DNA from: Neoconidiobolus thromboides FSU 785 | Taxonomy: Eukaryota; Entomophthoromycota; Entomophthoromycetes; Entomophthorales; Neoconidiobolaceae | NCBI GenBank assembly: GCA_025603075.1 | Contig: MU626491.1 | Span: 1 to 29,460 of the forward strand | Direction of reading: 5' to 3' | Length of the DNA: 29,460 nt | Shown: positions 12,022 to 22,200 of the stretch, one piece after another | Position numbering within the stretch: position 1 is the stretch's first letter | How the letters are laid out: each line of letters starts with the position of its first letter | Notes under the pieces: model-generated | Database searches by the model: none | Told to the model about the DNA's origin: nothing | The model's input: the letters and a program-made list of their open reading frames with translations, nothing else | Translations under genes and position numbers: made by a program

Positions 12022-13605
12022 TTATTCTTGCTCTAATGGAATATCCTATTATAAAACTTATTATTATCAATTCATTATGAAAAATCGTATAAAACCTACC
12101 TTTTCTTTCGCTTGATTTTTAACATGTTCAAAAACTTTTAAAAATTTCCTACGTGCTCCTAAAGCAGCTACTCCTTTCTCTGAAAGTTGTTCATCTGTAA
12201 GTTTAATAACTTCTCTCCAAGTTAAACCTTCAAAGATAGGTGTATATTTATGAAGTCGAAGTGAACGCATCCATGCAGGTACACCTAATTTTTAATTTTT
12301 AATATTATGCAATTTAATAAAACTTAACTTACTTTCTATCATTTCAAAATCAACCGGATCTAATGGTTTAGGTTCTTTTGGACCTTCTTCTGGAACTGGA
12401 GATGGCAAATTAATAGATTTGGAATCGGGTGCTGCTGGTGATTTTACAAAATTTCCATCCGTTGGTGTAGCTGCCCAAGAAATTGGTGAATATCCAGATG
12501 AAAATAAACCTGGTGGTACAGCTGGAGATTTTAATGGTTTATTTCTAGCACTTCCTGGCCAATGAGGAGAATCAATTTTAATTTCAACATTATCTACTTT
12601 TAATGTAAGATTATTTGGATTTCTTCCTTTAGGTGTTCCACTACCACTACCCTCTCTTAAAGATCCCCAATTTGGATCTGCATTATGACTGGCTGAACGT
12701 GGACGCGAAGCTTCAGTAGTGTCTTGTCTATTATTATTCCATGTAGCTGTTTTAGGTCTAGATGCACCATTAGAACCCTCTTCTGATCCCCAACCAGAAG
12801 CTGCACTAACATCAATAGATGGTATCTTTTTTCCTTTAAATGAATCACTAAAACGAGCTGATAGTTTTCCATTACCACGCTCCCAATTAGTTTTATTGCC
12901 TTCTGGAATATCAGAAAGAGAAATACGCTTGGAAAAGTCCTCTTTAATACTAAGACGATTAGCTATACGTGTATTTCCTACAGTAGTGGGGAAACTAGTA
13001 CTATCTGGATTAGGGATTGGCATAGAATGTCTCTCCCCAACTTTTTTTCTATTTGTAGTAGGAATATCTACCAAAGCTTAAAATAAAATTTAAAACTAAG
13101 AATATAAAAAATCTAAAATAAAATTACATTGTAAACCAGATCTTGGTCGTGGGCTTAAAGCTTCATTAATAGGATCTTTCGTCATCTTTTGTAAAACGGT
13201 GATAAAAAATCGAACTTGTACGTTAGTAGCTTGATGGATTAAGCTATAAAGAGCAGCAGTACGCTCTGCTTCAGAAAGAGCAGAGAACCAGTTTTCAACA
13301 GCACCAAGTTCTTCTTTGAAAGAAGGTTCTAAGCTTGCTTTGGCCATCTCTTCAAGAGTCCTTTCATATTGAGTTAAATCTTCAAACCATTTTTCAAGTG
13401 CTTCATCTAAAAAGTAATATTAATCAATGATGTAAATAAAAAAATGCAGTATATTATTACCTTCTGGAGACGATTTTTTAGCATAAATCTCAGAGATGGG
13501 ACGAGCTAAAGGACTTTTAGGATCAACTGGTGGGGTTGCTATTGGGTTGGATTGAGGTTGTTCTGAAGTGGAAATGAATTGCTCAGAAGCAGGACGTTGA
13601 GACAT
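12022..13605 (-). CDS. VTS1: Vts1/Smaug-type RNA-binding SAM-domain protein
   Basis: Predicted 458-aa post-transcriptional regulator. Vts1 binds Smaug-recognition hairpins in mRNA and recruits the Ccr4-Not deadenylase. Proposed exons, in reading order: 13605-13461, 13406-13128, 13076-12333, 12284-12100, 12045-12022; introns 54, 51, 48 and 54 nt, total whole codons. The conserved N-terminal helical domain (about 49-140) contains LEKWFEDLTQYERTLEEMA and VENWFSALSEAERTAALYSL. A long Ser/Pro/Asn-rich middle follows. The SAM domain (about 391-452) has WMRSLRLHKYTP and the RNA-contacting GVAALGARRKFLKVFE. The last exon is only 24 nt and encodes DIPLEQE; if the preceding intron is kept, the protein instead ends after about 11 other residues. 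No close functional partner lies nearby. Confidence 0.93.
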
Positions 13606-14905
13606 TATTAAATTTGGCTATTGATTATAAAAGTAGTAGTCAATCTAAGCACAGCTATCTTAAATTTAAAGCACAGCTTAGTGGATGGTATAAATAAAAA
13701 CTTGAATTTTGAATTTCTTTTGATCTTTTTTTTAATCAGGTGCAAATAATTAAAATTGCATAATTAATCGTTAGACTTAACGTTTATTGGTTCTTTTTTT
13801 GTGGTGAATTTTAACACCTATCTTCAAAATATTGTGACGCTTATAGGTGTTAAATATATTATATAAAAATCTTTAGTTTAAACTATTTTATAAAAGTTTA
13901 GCTATATTTATAAGTAATAATATATCATATGAACAAACTATAATGTTTTATATGGCCTAACAGTCCCTTTATTATGTTAAATTTAGAATTAACAATGATA
14001 CTATAAAGGAAATTTTATTACTTTTCTATATTTGAATTATTTATTCTTTAATAGTTTCCTTATTTTCTCAAATTAAGACGTTTATTTTTAATATAATAAT
14101 CTATCAAAGTAATATGTTATATGAATAAATTTAATATTAAATATAGAGGTTTAAAACAAAGCCATTGTATTGTTTCATAAAGTTTAAAAAGTTATTTTTA
14201 TTTCAAAATTTATAATAAGTTAAAATAAGAGTGAAAAATTATGAAAACTATAGTCAAAATATTTAAGATACATTCATCTGATTGACAATATATCGCCTTA
14301 GTAGAAGATATTAAAGCATATGTAGCAGTAATATATTTGGGTATACATAGTTAAGATATTGCGCATTAAAAGCTTATCAGATTGATTATAAAGTTTATAT
14401 AATTGAAAATTTGAGTTTAAAAAAACACAAACTGTTATTGTTCAAAAATATTTAAAACATTATTTTGGTTGTGCTGTTTCAATAGATGAATTTTAAGATG
14501 CTAATAATTGACATCTAAGCTTAATGTAGCTTTCCTTATCATTTATTATTACACTCATACACCAAAAATTATAAACATTTTTTATAATATATATCTATTA
14601 AAAAGTAAAATTAGAGAACAAAATAAATGAATCATTTAGTCTCCTTTAGCTAGTAAAAGTGTAAAAATCAAGATCATAAATAATAATATAAACATATTAG
14701 AAAAATGTGCTTGGAGTATGAACTTTTATTTTAGAATGCTTTAAAACTTTTTTGGTTAGGTAATACGCAATCGAAATTTAAATAAAGTTATATTCAGTTT
14801 ATAATGGAAAGCTTTTAGGACGAACATGCTAAAATAAAAAATCAACTATTTAAAAGTATAAATACACATAAAACCCAATATAAAGGCTTTTTATTAAGCT
14901 TCAAA
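13606..14905. other. 1.3-kb gene-poor region
   Basis: No intact gene was found. It contains a 45-bp hairpin (13810-13854) and, near 14300-14400, short open stretches interrupted by stops that could be a decayed transposase fragment (weak). The right end is presumably the promoter of the broken secreted-protein gene. Confidence 0.5.
13810..13854. repeat. inverted repeat, 12-bp arms, 21-nt loop
   Basis: TTTAACACCTAT (13810-13821) and ATAGGTGTTAAA (13843-13854) are exact reverse complements. No T-run, gene or matching second copy is apparent, so its role is unknown. Confidence 0.8.
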
Positions 14906-15024
14906 ATGATCTATCTTCTTCCTTCATTATCAATTTTATTTAGTATAATGAATGCAAGTTCAATTATTGATAGTTTTCGTGGTACAAATGATTTATTGAA
15001 AACATCTTGTTCAAACAAAGATAA

Positions 15025-15130
15025 TACGGAGATGTATTTTTGTGTTTAAGAATTTTACTAGCAATTTTTTCGCTCAAATAACGCTTAAAAGGTGGAAAAA
15101 GCAATGAAGTCAAAAAAAAATACCCCCATA
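15025..15130 (+). mobile_element. MITE copy 5, inside a reading frame
   Basis: TA-CGGAGATGT at the left, ACCCCCA-TA at the right. The flanking frame is continuous if the element and one TA are ignored, which supports a TA target-site duplication. Confidence 0.85.
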
Positions 15131-15177
15131 TCAACAAAAATTTAGTAGGCATTTATAAAGAGGATGATGAAAACTCC

Positions 15178-15199
15178 AAAGTAGTTGTATAACTACTTT
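15178..15199. repeat. short palindrome at the frame break
   Basis: Arms AAAGTAGTT (15178-15186) and AACTACTTT (15191-15199) with a 4-nt loop GTAT. It lies where the frame of the broken secreted-protein gene shifts. Confidence 0.8.
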
Positions 15200-15634
15200 A
15201 GTGAATTGCAATTTGATGGAACTGGAAACTACTGCTTATATAAGAATTTCTATTGTTCAAGTGGAGTACAATGTCCTCAAACCTTTGCTCCTATCCTTGC
15301 TACTATGGATGACTTCTCGATTGAAAACATTAAATGCGAGGGCTCGGGTTTAGCTTTATCCTTTGATTTAAAATTAACAGAAACTGTAAATTCCTTAAAT
15401 AGAAAAGTGGATCTGGTCAATCAAAGTGCATACACCTACGGAGTGAGTTCTAGCATTGTAAAATCGTTTAAATCATTATCATTTTCCCATGGCACTGAAA
15501 GTAAACCAATTTTGAAATCAAATGATAAATGTGCAGCTAACAAATCACACGACCAATGTCAAACCACCACTCACACCCAGAATACAAAATGTTATAGTAA
15601 CAAATGTAAATTTGTTAAAAATATTAATCCATAG

Positions 15635-16514
15635 CTTTTGATATTCTAATATCACACTTTTTATTAGATATCAATGAAACACTTTAGATATCAATTGAAC
15701 TATCTTTCAAATAGACCTACTGGCTTACCTACTCTCTAATGTTTATATAAATCTCGATTTTGCTAAATCTTAGTTTTTACTTACTACATACTCAACAATT
15801 AATAAATGATTTTTTAATAGCATTTATCTAAAATTATTTGTCCATACATTAATCTTAATTTTAAACATTCTATAATAAAGTGTTATAAACTAAAATAAAC
15901 CCATTACTAATTAGACTAAAACTGATACAAGTATATAAATTATAAAACGTACATTTTTTTTAGATATTGCTATTATTAATGTCAATCAACATAAAAATGA
16001 GATACTAAAAAAATGGTAGTCTGATGAAAAGAGTAGAATTTATTAGAATGATTGGATTATCTGAGTTTAGTAATAGCATTTCAATTACTTAGTATAGTAG
16101 ATTTAACTATCTATTGTTAAATTAAATAGTCTATTGAAGTAATTGCAACATGTTGCACTTATTAAATGAAATTTAATTAAAGTTTTCTCCATGGTTAGGT
16201 GGAGTTGTGGCGTTATTTTATCAGAGTTAAATACTTGAAATACCAAAAATTTGAGCAAATAAAAGAATGATTAAGCTTTTAGGTAACTTTTAATTGGCTT
16301 AATTACAGAAATTTGGAACGAAGGGATACGCAAAATTTAAAATTTTTAAAATTTATTGGCCACTTTTTGAAAACAAACAAATCAATTTAAATAACTGGAA
16401 AATTAAAATAGAATCAACCACCACATTAATGTTTAATCATTTTTGAGTAGTTGAGTTTGTAAAAAGGGAGTAAATAAACGTAATAATCCTTTAAAATAGT
16501 ATATTCGTTTTGAA
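15635..16514. other. AT-rich intergenic region
   Basis: Lies between the broken secreted-protein gene and the orphan gene, both on the plus strand. No open frame of note, no MITE copy and no structured RNA were seen. Confidence 0.5.
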
Positions 16515-18386
16515 ATGATCAATAAGTATATGTCAACAAGAGAGTTCCAGTTTCGGGCTTCTAGGGCCCCAAAAAGCATCTATATGCGATGTGACAATGA
16601 CGAACTAACTTCAATAGAAAAATTTCGGGAATCAATGGATGAGATGTTAGATGCGCCTGACGATGAATTTCTAACAAAGAATGAATGTAGTGACGAAGGA
16701 TTAATGAAAATCTTCAAATTTGAAAGCTCTGGTCCTGGATTAATCGCATCAAATGACACCAATGATCACGATTCTGAGCCTGAATCGTTCAATTCAGCAG
16801 AAATAAAAAAGCATGAAGAAGCCACTATGCAAAATCTAGCTAGGAGAAGGCGATATTTTACTTCATTTAAATATAAAGAGCATCTTGAGCCTGTTTTTTC
16901 ACAGGGTAGTAACATGTTTGATCCTGATGATAACTCTATGTTTTCCCACTTTAATTTAGGTAGAATGGATGATTATGCGCTATTTGGCGTTACAGAAAAA
17001 GATAAAGAAGAATTCGATTTTAACAAAAATAAGAATAAGCCAGTTTCCATTCTAAGTGAAAAGAATGATTCAATTCTTTCCAATGATAAAAACAAGACAA
17101 CTAATGTTTCTGATGACAAACCAGTACGTGGAAATGACTTTAAAATGCCAGATGATATTCAGGCATACTTCATTAGATATACTAAAGCTCTGGCTGAATG
17201 TGAAGCTAAAGGTATGCCACCAGAAGAAATTGCAATTGTTGTACCAAAAATGTTAGATGAAGAGGATAGACTTAAGGCAATGAAAGAGATACCTGTTACC
17301 AATCGAAACAATGTTGATGGTGAAAAGAGATCTAACCATATGAAGGCTAAATCAATGTCAATTGTAACAAATTTAAATCAAATGACTAATAATGTGGTTT
17401 CTCCAATCCCAATAACATCACTAGCTACAACATCTAATTCTGCTAAGCTTTCGACTCCAACAAAATCACCTACATCAGCTAAATCGCCCAGTAAGCCTTC
17501 TTTGAAATCATCATCAACAGTCAAAGCCATTAAATCAGTAAACATCAATAAAATTGATGACAATAGAAGACACTCAATGATGAATGTGCCTACCGAAGCT
17601 AAAATACCAAATAAAAAAGATGAACGAAGAAAGACTACTATTTTAAGCGGTGGGTCATCAACTTCATCTATTAGACAAAGAGTTCAACCAACTTCAACCA
17701 ATGATAATCGACGTAATGGAGTTATTTATTCAAATATACAACCAGTTGTTTTAAAACAAAGTAACTCAACACCAATTATGAATAAATTGAGGCCAGTTTC
17801 AATGCAGATTAGTAAATCTGATTACAAATCAGCTTATAATTACAACAGTGGATCAGTTGAAAGAGTATCAAGACTTATTGAAAGTTCCGAAGAGAGAAGA
17901 AAGTCATTCAACCAAGCTATTATGCCTAGTTCCCCCAATTCACATTCTAAATCTAAATCCATTTCACTTGCGTCTCCTAACTCCCCTAATTTACATTCCA
18001 AATCTAAATCTATTTCCTTTACGCCACCAGATTATTCTAAATCAAATTACAAAATAGTACCAGCATCAAATGACATAGTCAATGCGCTACCAATTAATTC
18101 AAGTAGTATACAAAGTAGTTTTAAGCCAACTTTAAGTGCTAAATCAATATTAAGTAGTAATTATACTAAAGACGACTTGTTAGAATTAATTAGAGAAAAT
18201 AGAGCACCCAAACCTAATTTTCTACTCAATAGAGCTTTGTTACTTGGTGAAGATAAGGCAAGAAGGGATCCTTTTATCCAAGCGTGTCTTAGAGAAATTA
18301 GACTAAATAGGGAATATATATTTAAAAACAATCCTTCTTTTACTTCTAAAATCCCAAAGCCTGAGCTACCTTATCCGAATGTTTAA
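16515..18386 (+). CDS. hypothetical Ser/Lys/Asn-rich protein, intronless
   Basis: A 623-aa open frame whose family is not recognised. The start at 16515 is the first in-frame ATG; a second at 16530 is possible. The N-terminal ~240 residues are acidic with a basic patch ARRRRYF and look partly ordered, including a segment with a stretch EEIAIVVPKMLDEEDRLKAM. The middle (about 270-520) is low complexity, rich in Ser, Pro, Lys and Thr, with SPTSAKSPSKPS and a near-tandem duplication around residues 472-502 (SPNSHSKSKSIS, then SPNLHSKSKSIS). The C-terminal ~70 residues, from DDLLELIRENRAPKPNFLL to the end, look compact and charged. There is no signal peptide or membrane segment. Many RRxS/RRKS sites (RRHS, RRKT, RRKS) suggest basophilic kinase targets. 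A cytoskeletal or signalling scaffold is possible but unproven. Confidence 0.82.
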   Translation: MINKYMSTREFQFRASRAPKSIYMRCDNDELTSIEKFRESMDEMLDAPDDEFLTKNECSDEGLMKIFKFESSGPGLIASNDTNDHDSEPESFNSAEIKKHEEATMQNLARRRRYFTSFKYKEHLEPVFSQGSNMFDPDDNSMFSHFNLGRMDDYALFGVTEKDKEEFDFNKNKNKPVSILSEKNDSILSNDKNKTTNVSDDKPVRGNDFKMPDDIQAYFIRYTKALAECEAKGMPPEEIAIVVPKMLDEEDRLKAMKEIPVTNRNNVDGEKRSNHMKAKSMSIVTNLNQMTNNVVSPIPITSLATTSNSAKLSTPTKSPTSAKSPSKPSLKSSSTVKAIKSVNINKIDDNRRHSMMNVPTEAKIPNKKDERRKTTILSGGSSTSSIRQRVQPTSTNDNRRNGVIYSNIQPVVLKQSNSTPIMNKLRPVSMQISKSDYKSAYNYNSGSVERVSRLIESSEERRKSFNQAIMPSSPNSHSKSKSISLASPNSPNLHSKSKSISFTPPDYSKSNYKIVPASNDIVNALPINSSSIQSSFKPTLSAKSILSSNYTKDDLLELIRENRAPKPNFLLNRALLLGEDKARRDPFIQACLREIRLNREYIFKNNPSFTSKIPKPELPYPNV

Positions 18387-18912
18387 CTTCAAGTTTTTAT
18401 ATTAAACTATAATTAATTTATTACAAAATATTTATCTTTATGTACATGATTCTTATCATTCAAGTTTATGCTAGGATTAGCTATTAAGTAGAAAAGGTGC
18501 TGGTTGAAATAAATTATATTTAATAAAATTGTTTTTTAATTCTGCCAAAGATACTAATTGGAATACAGAATTTAATTTTTATATTTTTATATTTTTATAT
18601 TTTTAAAATAATAGTCAAGGAGGTCATTTATACCATTCCTTTAAAGCTTTTGTTTACTATTGTAACTAATATTTAAATATGGAAATAATTCTTCCTGATT
18701 TGATCCTTTGTTATTAAAGAAATGTCCTAATATCCATTTATAATCCTTTCTGAAAATTTGCATTATTATTTAAGGTAAACACGCATTCATATTGTTACAA
18801 AAAAGCTTTAAGATAACCTTTGAATTTATTACAATATAAATTTATACAATTCCATTTAAATAGGTACTAAATCAAAGCTAATCATGCGATCAAAGATTAT
18901 TTGTTTTGGTAA
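18387..18912. other. convergent intergenic region with a short tandem repeat
   Basis: Separates the convergent 3' ends of the orphan gene and the GH47-like gene. About 18575-18606 holds an imperfect tandem ATATTTTT repeat of about four units. Nothing else was recognised. Confidence 0.55.
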
Positions 18913-21207
18913 TTAACTATCAGTGATGATCTTAAGTGGATGTGCTCCAGGGGACAGAATAAATGCATTTAGATCTAGATGAAAGTCTAAAGAAGGGTCA
19001 TTAATAGATGAAGCTGAGTTGCTTCGATTTGGAACTTGCTCAAGGGGCGAGAACAACAAATATAAATATTTTAAAGTTTTTGACAAAAAGCTGGAAGGCA
19101 TTTCTCCCAGCAACACTTTGTTTGAATTTTGGTACTTACGTTCCGTTAACACATTATCATAAGTGGAATACCCATACTTAACTTTACAATGCTTTTCTAT
19201 TGCCTATATAAATTAATTAAAATTAGTCATTAAAAGGCTGAGTAAAATTACTATAAATATGTCCCATCCCATCTGTTGGTATTTTCTGTTTTTAGTTCTT
19301 CTATATAAATAAAAGAGGGATTCTACTGTTTCACTGGATAATAAAAAATTGGCGTCATAAATTGAAAAATAATTTTCTTCAAAGAAAGTGGAGTTAGTAA
19401 ATGAAGATATTTTCGAGTAATAGTCATTAGGATTAACACCCAAGAAGTATATGTGCTCTGGAGCTAATTGAGTTGGGGCGGATTTGTATAAGTTTAAACA
19501 AGTTGAGGTAATATTTTCAGCAAGTTCAATATCCTTAACTCTGTTTAATACATGTGAACTTAATGCAATTAATCCTGGAAAAAAACAAGAGTAGTGACTC
19601 ATTGCATATTCCAATTGATTATCAGTATTCAAGCCACCCAAAAATGTTTTACCCATATCTGGATGACCAATCACCAATTTACGTTGTATTGCATTAAGAG
19701 ACTTTAAATATTTCTCTTTTAATCTTTGGTCTTTTTTGTTTAATAACAAATATTCTTTAAATAATACATCATAATATCTTCCACCATCTTTATCTAAACT
19801 TGATTTTCCACTTGGTTTAATAACTTCAATATCAAACTGAGTTGGAAAAATGCCTGGTATATCTAATATAGTTAAATCAAATAAGTTTCTTACTAAATTA
19901 GCTTTTTCTATGTATGTTTGATTATCTGTTAGTTTTCCAAGTTTAATAAATTCCAATTGAAAGGAACTTAATTTAGAAATCGTTGTCCACTTTTCGTTAG
20001 TGTTGTCACCATTAAACTTAAAAGTTGATGTAGGTAAACCATGGGAAGTTTCAAACGCTATCATACTTAATTGCGCCACTTCTTCAGCTTTAGCTAACAA
20101 ATCGTCATCATTTGTAAGCTCATATGCCCCCAATAAACCACCCAAACATGAACTAATAAATTTATCGAATTCTATGGTCCCACTCTGAATAATAAATATT
20201 TATTTATCAAAAAATAATTAAAATAGTTTACTAGTTTACTAAAATCTACTGACAAAGCCTGTTTCTTCGCGTTTTCAAACTCTTCTTTTAACCCCATTAT
20301 TATAAGCGTATCTAAGTTATCAAATAATGTCATCCCAAAACTAAGTTTATTTTAAAAATTATTCTTTTCTTGTAATAATTAATTTACCCTTGATAACTAT
20401 GAAATAAATAAATAAATAAATAAATAAAATCTAGAAAACAAGTTACTCATCAGTGTATGTTTTCCTCAAAGGTAATATTTGGTCATGACCAAACGCTAAC
20501 TCTTTATAGCTATTCCAACTATGTAAAAATGATTTCCTAATCTGCAATCTTCTTAACCTATCTAGAGCTTCCCATCGAGCGCCTTGAACCTTATCACTAG
20601 AGCCTTTCAAAAGCTTTGGAACCCATGAAAAAGAACTACTTCTTTCTACATTTTTAGCGTCTCTCATCTGATGTAACAAATTCAGTTTGTGCTGTTCCGA
20701 AGGAGGCAGATCACTAAAATCAATCGCATAATGGCTTAACATTTCATTTAACATCTCGCTTATCCTTTCATCTTGTCTATTGTATTCTTGATCCGCTAAA
20801 CTGGTTAAGTTTCTATTAAACTCAAATTCGGAGTCTTCATAGCTTGCTAAAGTATTTACATAATCGATATAGTGGCTCCAGCCCAAGATAGAGAAAAAGA
20901 TAATGGAAGTTGAGACGATTACAAATATAATAGCTGGCTTTACATAAGGTCTTTTTTCATTCTTTTCATCAATCCAATATTTGATTTCAAAACATATATC
21001 TATTAACTTATTGAATATGTAATATTTGGATAAAAAGTCTAAAACACGTTCAAACGGATGATATATTATTTTGTTCATAAACTTCGACCACCTGCTTTGT
21101 GCCCCTCTTTCTTGTGTTGTATCGTTGAGTTGAATCTCTTCCTCATAGTCTATCCCTCTTACACTTTCATACTCACTTTCACTACTATTCACTCGATTAT
21201 AATACAT
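18913..21207 (-). CDS. GH47 (class I alpha-1,2-mannosidase) homologue, predicted inactive, type II membrane protein
   Basis: Predicted 700-aa member of glycoside hydrolase family 47, whose active members trim mannose from N-glycans in the ER/Golgi. Proposed exons, in reading order: 21207-20447, 20396-20388 (9 nt), 20340-20232, 20184-19252, 19203-18913; total whole codons. A cytosolic ~90 residues, membrane anchor about 91-110, stem, then the GH47 domain about 225-700. Family landmarks: MTLFDNLDTLIIMGL, CLGGLLGAYEL, SHYSCFFPG, PTQLAPE, ETVESLFYLYR, KTLKYLYLLFS and AHPL; the two disulphide Cys are kept (about 493 and 522). Active-site positions are not. The acid of FExTIR is Lys301, the Asp of ADSYYEYL is Gly428 (GGRYYDVL), the Glu of LAETLKYL is Lys646, and TEAHP is PGAHP, losing the Ca2+-binding Thr (Pro689). 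Only the RPE Glu remains (Glu578, as SSE). It could be a lectin-like or regulatory pseudoenzyme. Confidence 0.9.
20388..20396 (-). other. 9-nt micro-exon of the GH47-like gene
   Basis: TTATCAAGG lies between an AG acceptor (20398-20397) and a GT donor (20387-20386). Including it gives DYQGFGMTL, which aligns without a gap with the family motif EWFGLGLTL; skipping it keeps frame but deletes three residues from this motif. Confidence 0.65.
20401..20430. repeat. (AAAT)n microsatellite within a 50-nt intron
   Basis: About six tetranucleotide units in the intron just before the 9-nt exon. On the coding strand it reads as a T-rich tract leading to the acceptor. Confidence 0.85.
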
Positions 21208-21401
21208 GATTTCTAGTTATTTAAGAAAGTAAAAAATAAAATCTTAGATTTTGCATTTAAATTTAGTTTCTCCGCTATAGGAACTTGGATAGAAAGGAGT
21301 GAATTTATAAAAAATTGATCAAGAACCATATTTGGAAGTAACTTTTTCCTTTCAACATTTTGCTCATTTTTGGGCCTAAGATTTAGAAACAAATTATAAT
21401 A

Positions 21402-21502
21402 TATGGGAATATAGTTTTTTAAGAATTTTACTAACAAATTTTCCACTCAAATAGTGCTTAAAAAATGGAAAAAATAATGAAGCCAAAAAAAACATCCCCA
21501 TA
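21402..21502 (+). mobile_element. MITE copy 6, forward
   Basis: TA-TGGGAATAT at the left, ACATCCCCA-TA at the right. It lies about 195 bases upstream of the GH47-like start codon, so it may lie in or near that promoter. Confidence 0.85.
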
Positions 21503-21795
21503 TGATTGTTATAAACCCACGTTGTTGTGTAGTTTCCGACTTTTAAATACTTTAAATACGAGTTTTATTATATGAAAAATAAAATCATAATTAATTGTTT
21601 TTTACAGCAATTAATAATTTTAATGAATCAATTTTATGACATTTTATTAATAAATGAGTTTGAAAAAATTAGATAATTGAATTTTAATGTATTTTAATTA
21701 TAACGAGCTCTTAATTCGATAGAATCATGTATTAGAATGTTAGATAATCAACTAAAAGCCCATCAAAAGTTTCAATTTAGTAATTTTAGATATAT

Positions 21796-21822
21796 ATTAT
21801 TTGTATTATAAATACAAATAAT
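21796..21822. repeat. inverted repeat, 11-bp arms, 5-nt loop
   Basis: ATTATTTGTAT (21796-21806) and ATACAAATAAT (21812-21822). Very AT-rich, so chance is possible. Confidence 0.6.
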
Positions 21823-21862
21823 AATAAAAGTAAAGTACTTTTATATTTCATTCAAAATAATA

Positions 21863-21962
21863 TTTGGGAGTGTTTTTTTACTTCATTATTTTTTCCATTT
21901 TTAAGCGCTATTTAAGGCGAAAATTTGCTAGTAAAATTCTTAAGCACAAAAATACATCTCCA
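21863..21962 (-). mobile_element. MITE copy 7, reverse, decayed ends
   Basis: Matches the reverse-oriented interior, with CTTCATTATTTTTTCC, TTAAGCGCTATTT and ACATCTCCA. The left end is TTTGGGAGTG and the flanking TA is eroded on the right. Confidence 0.75.
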
Positions 21963-22002
21963 TTTAATAATAAAAAATGTACATTTTAAATCTACAGTAA
22001 AA

Positions 22003-22099
22003 TGTGGATGTTTTTGGTTTCATTACCTTTTCCATCTTTTAAGTACTATTTAAGTAAAAAAATTGTTAGTAAAATTCTCAAATACAAAAATACGTCCCT
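22003..22099 (-). mobile_element. MITE copy 8, reverse, decayed ends
   Basis: TGTGGATGTTTTTGG at the left, then the interior, with CGTCCCTA at the right. It lies 40 bp from copy 7 in the same orientation, and about 100 bp past the stop codon of the first SulP gene. Confidence 0.75.
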
Positions 22100-22200
22100 A
22101 AATAATAATTATAAAAACAATTCAATTTTATTAAAAGATTATAATCTTAAGTTTAGAATAAACATGCTACAAATAAATATTCAGAAAATCAGCTTTGACA

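Larger units (their letters stand above)
14906..15634 (+). pseudogene. predicted secreted Cys-containing protein, broken by a MITE and a frame break
   Basis: The ATG at 14906 opens a frame with a hydrophobic signal-peptide-like start (MIYLLPSLSILFS, cleavage likely near Ala18-Ser20). After about 40 codons it runs into MITE copy 5 (15025-15130) and stops inside it. Ignoring the element and one TA, the same frame resumes and runs about 19 more codons to a stop at about 15188. The frame that follows (usable from about 15185 to 15634, ~149 codons, about nine Cys) is shifted relative to it, and the break falls in a 9-bp-arm palindrome (15178-15199). No ordinary intron was found that joins these pieces in frame: 15181-15201 is GT-AG but only 21 nt, and longer choices give a stop. 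The family is not recognised. It is either a pseudogene or a gene with unusual splicing. Confidence 0.6.
21208..22200. other. intergenic region with three MITE copies
   Basis: Upstream side of the GH47-like gene and downstream side of the first SulP gene, both on the minus strand. It contains MITE copies 6, 7 and 8 and an AT-only-like hairpin (21796-21822). No gene is supported; short frames here read through MITE sequence. Confidence 0.55.

Noticed and set aside
12719-13081. 120-codon plus-strand frame opposite VTS1
   Set aside because: It is antisense to a well-supported VTS1 exon and shows no recognisable features.
21213-21446. 77-codon minus-strand frame upstream of the GH47-like gene
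   Set aside because: Its beginning lies inside MITE copy 6 and it shows no family features; most likely chance.
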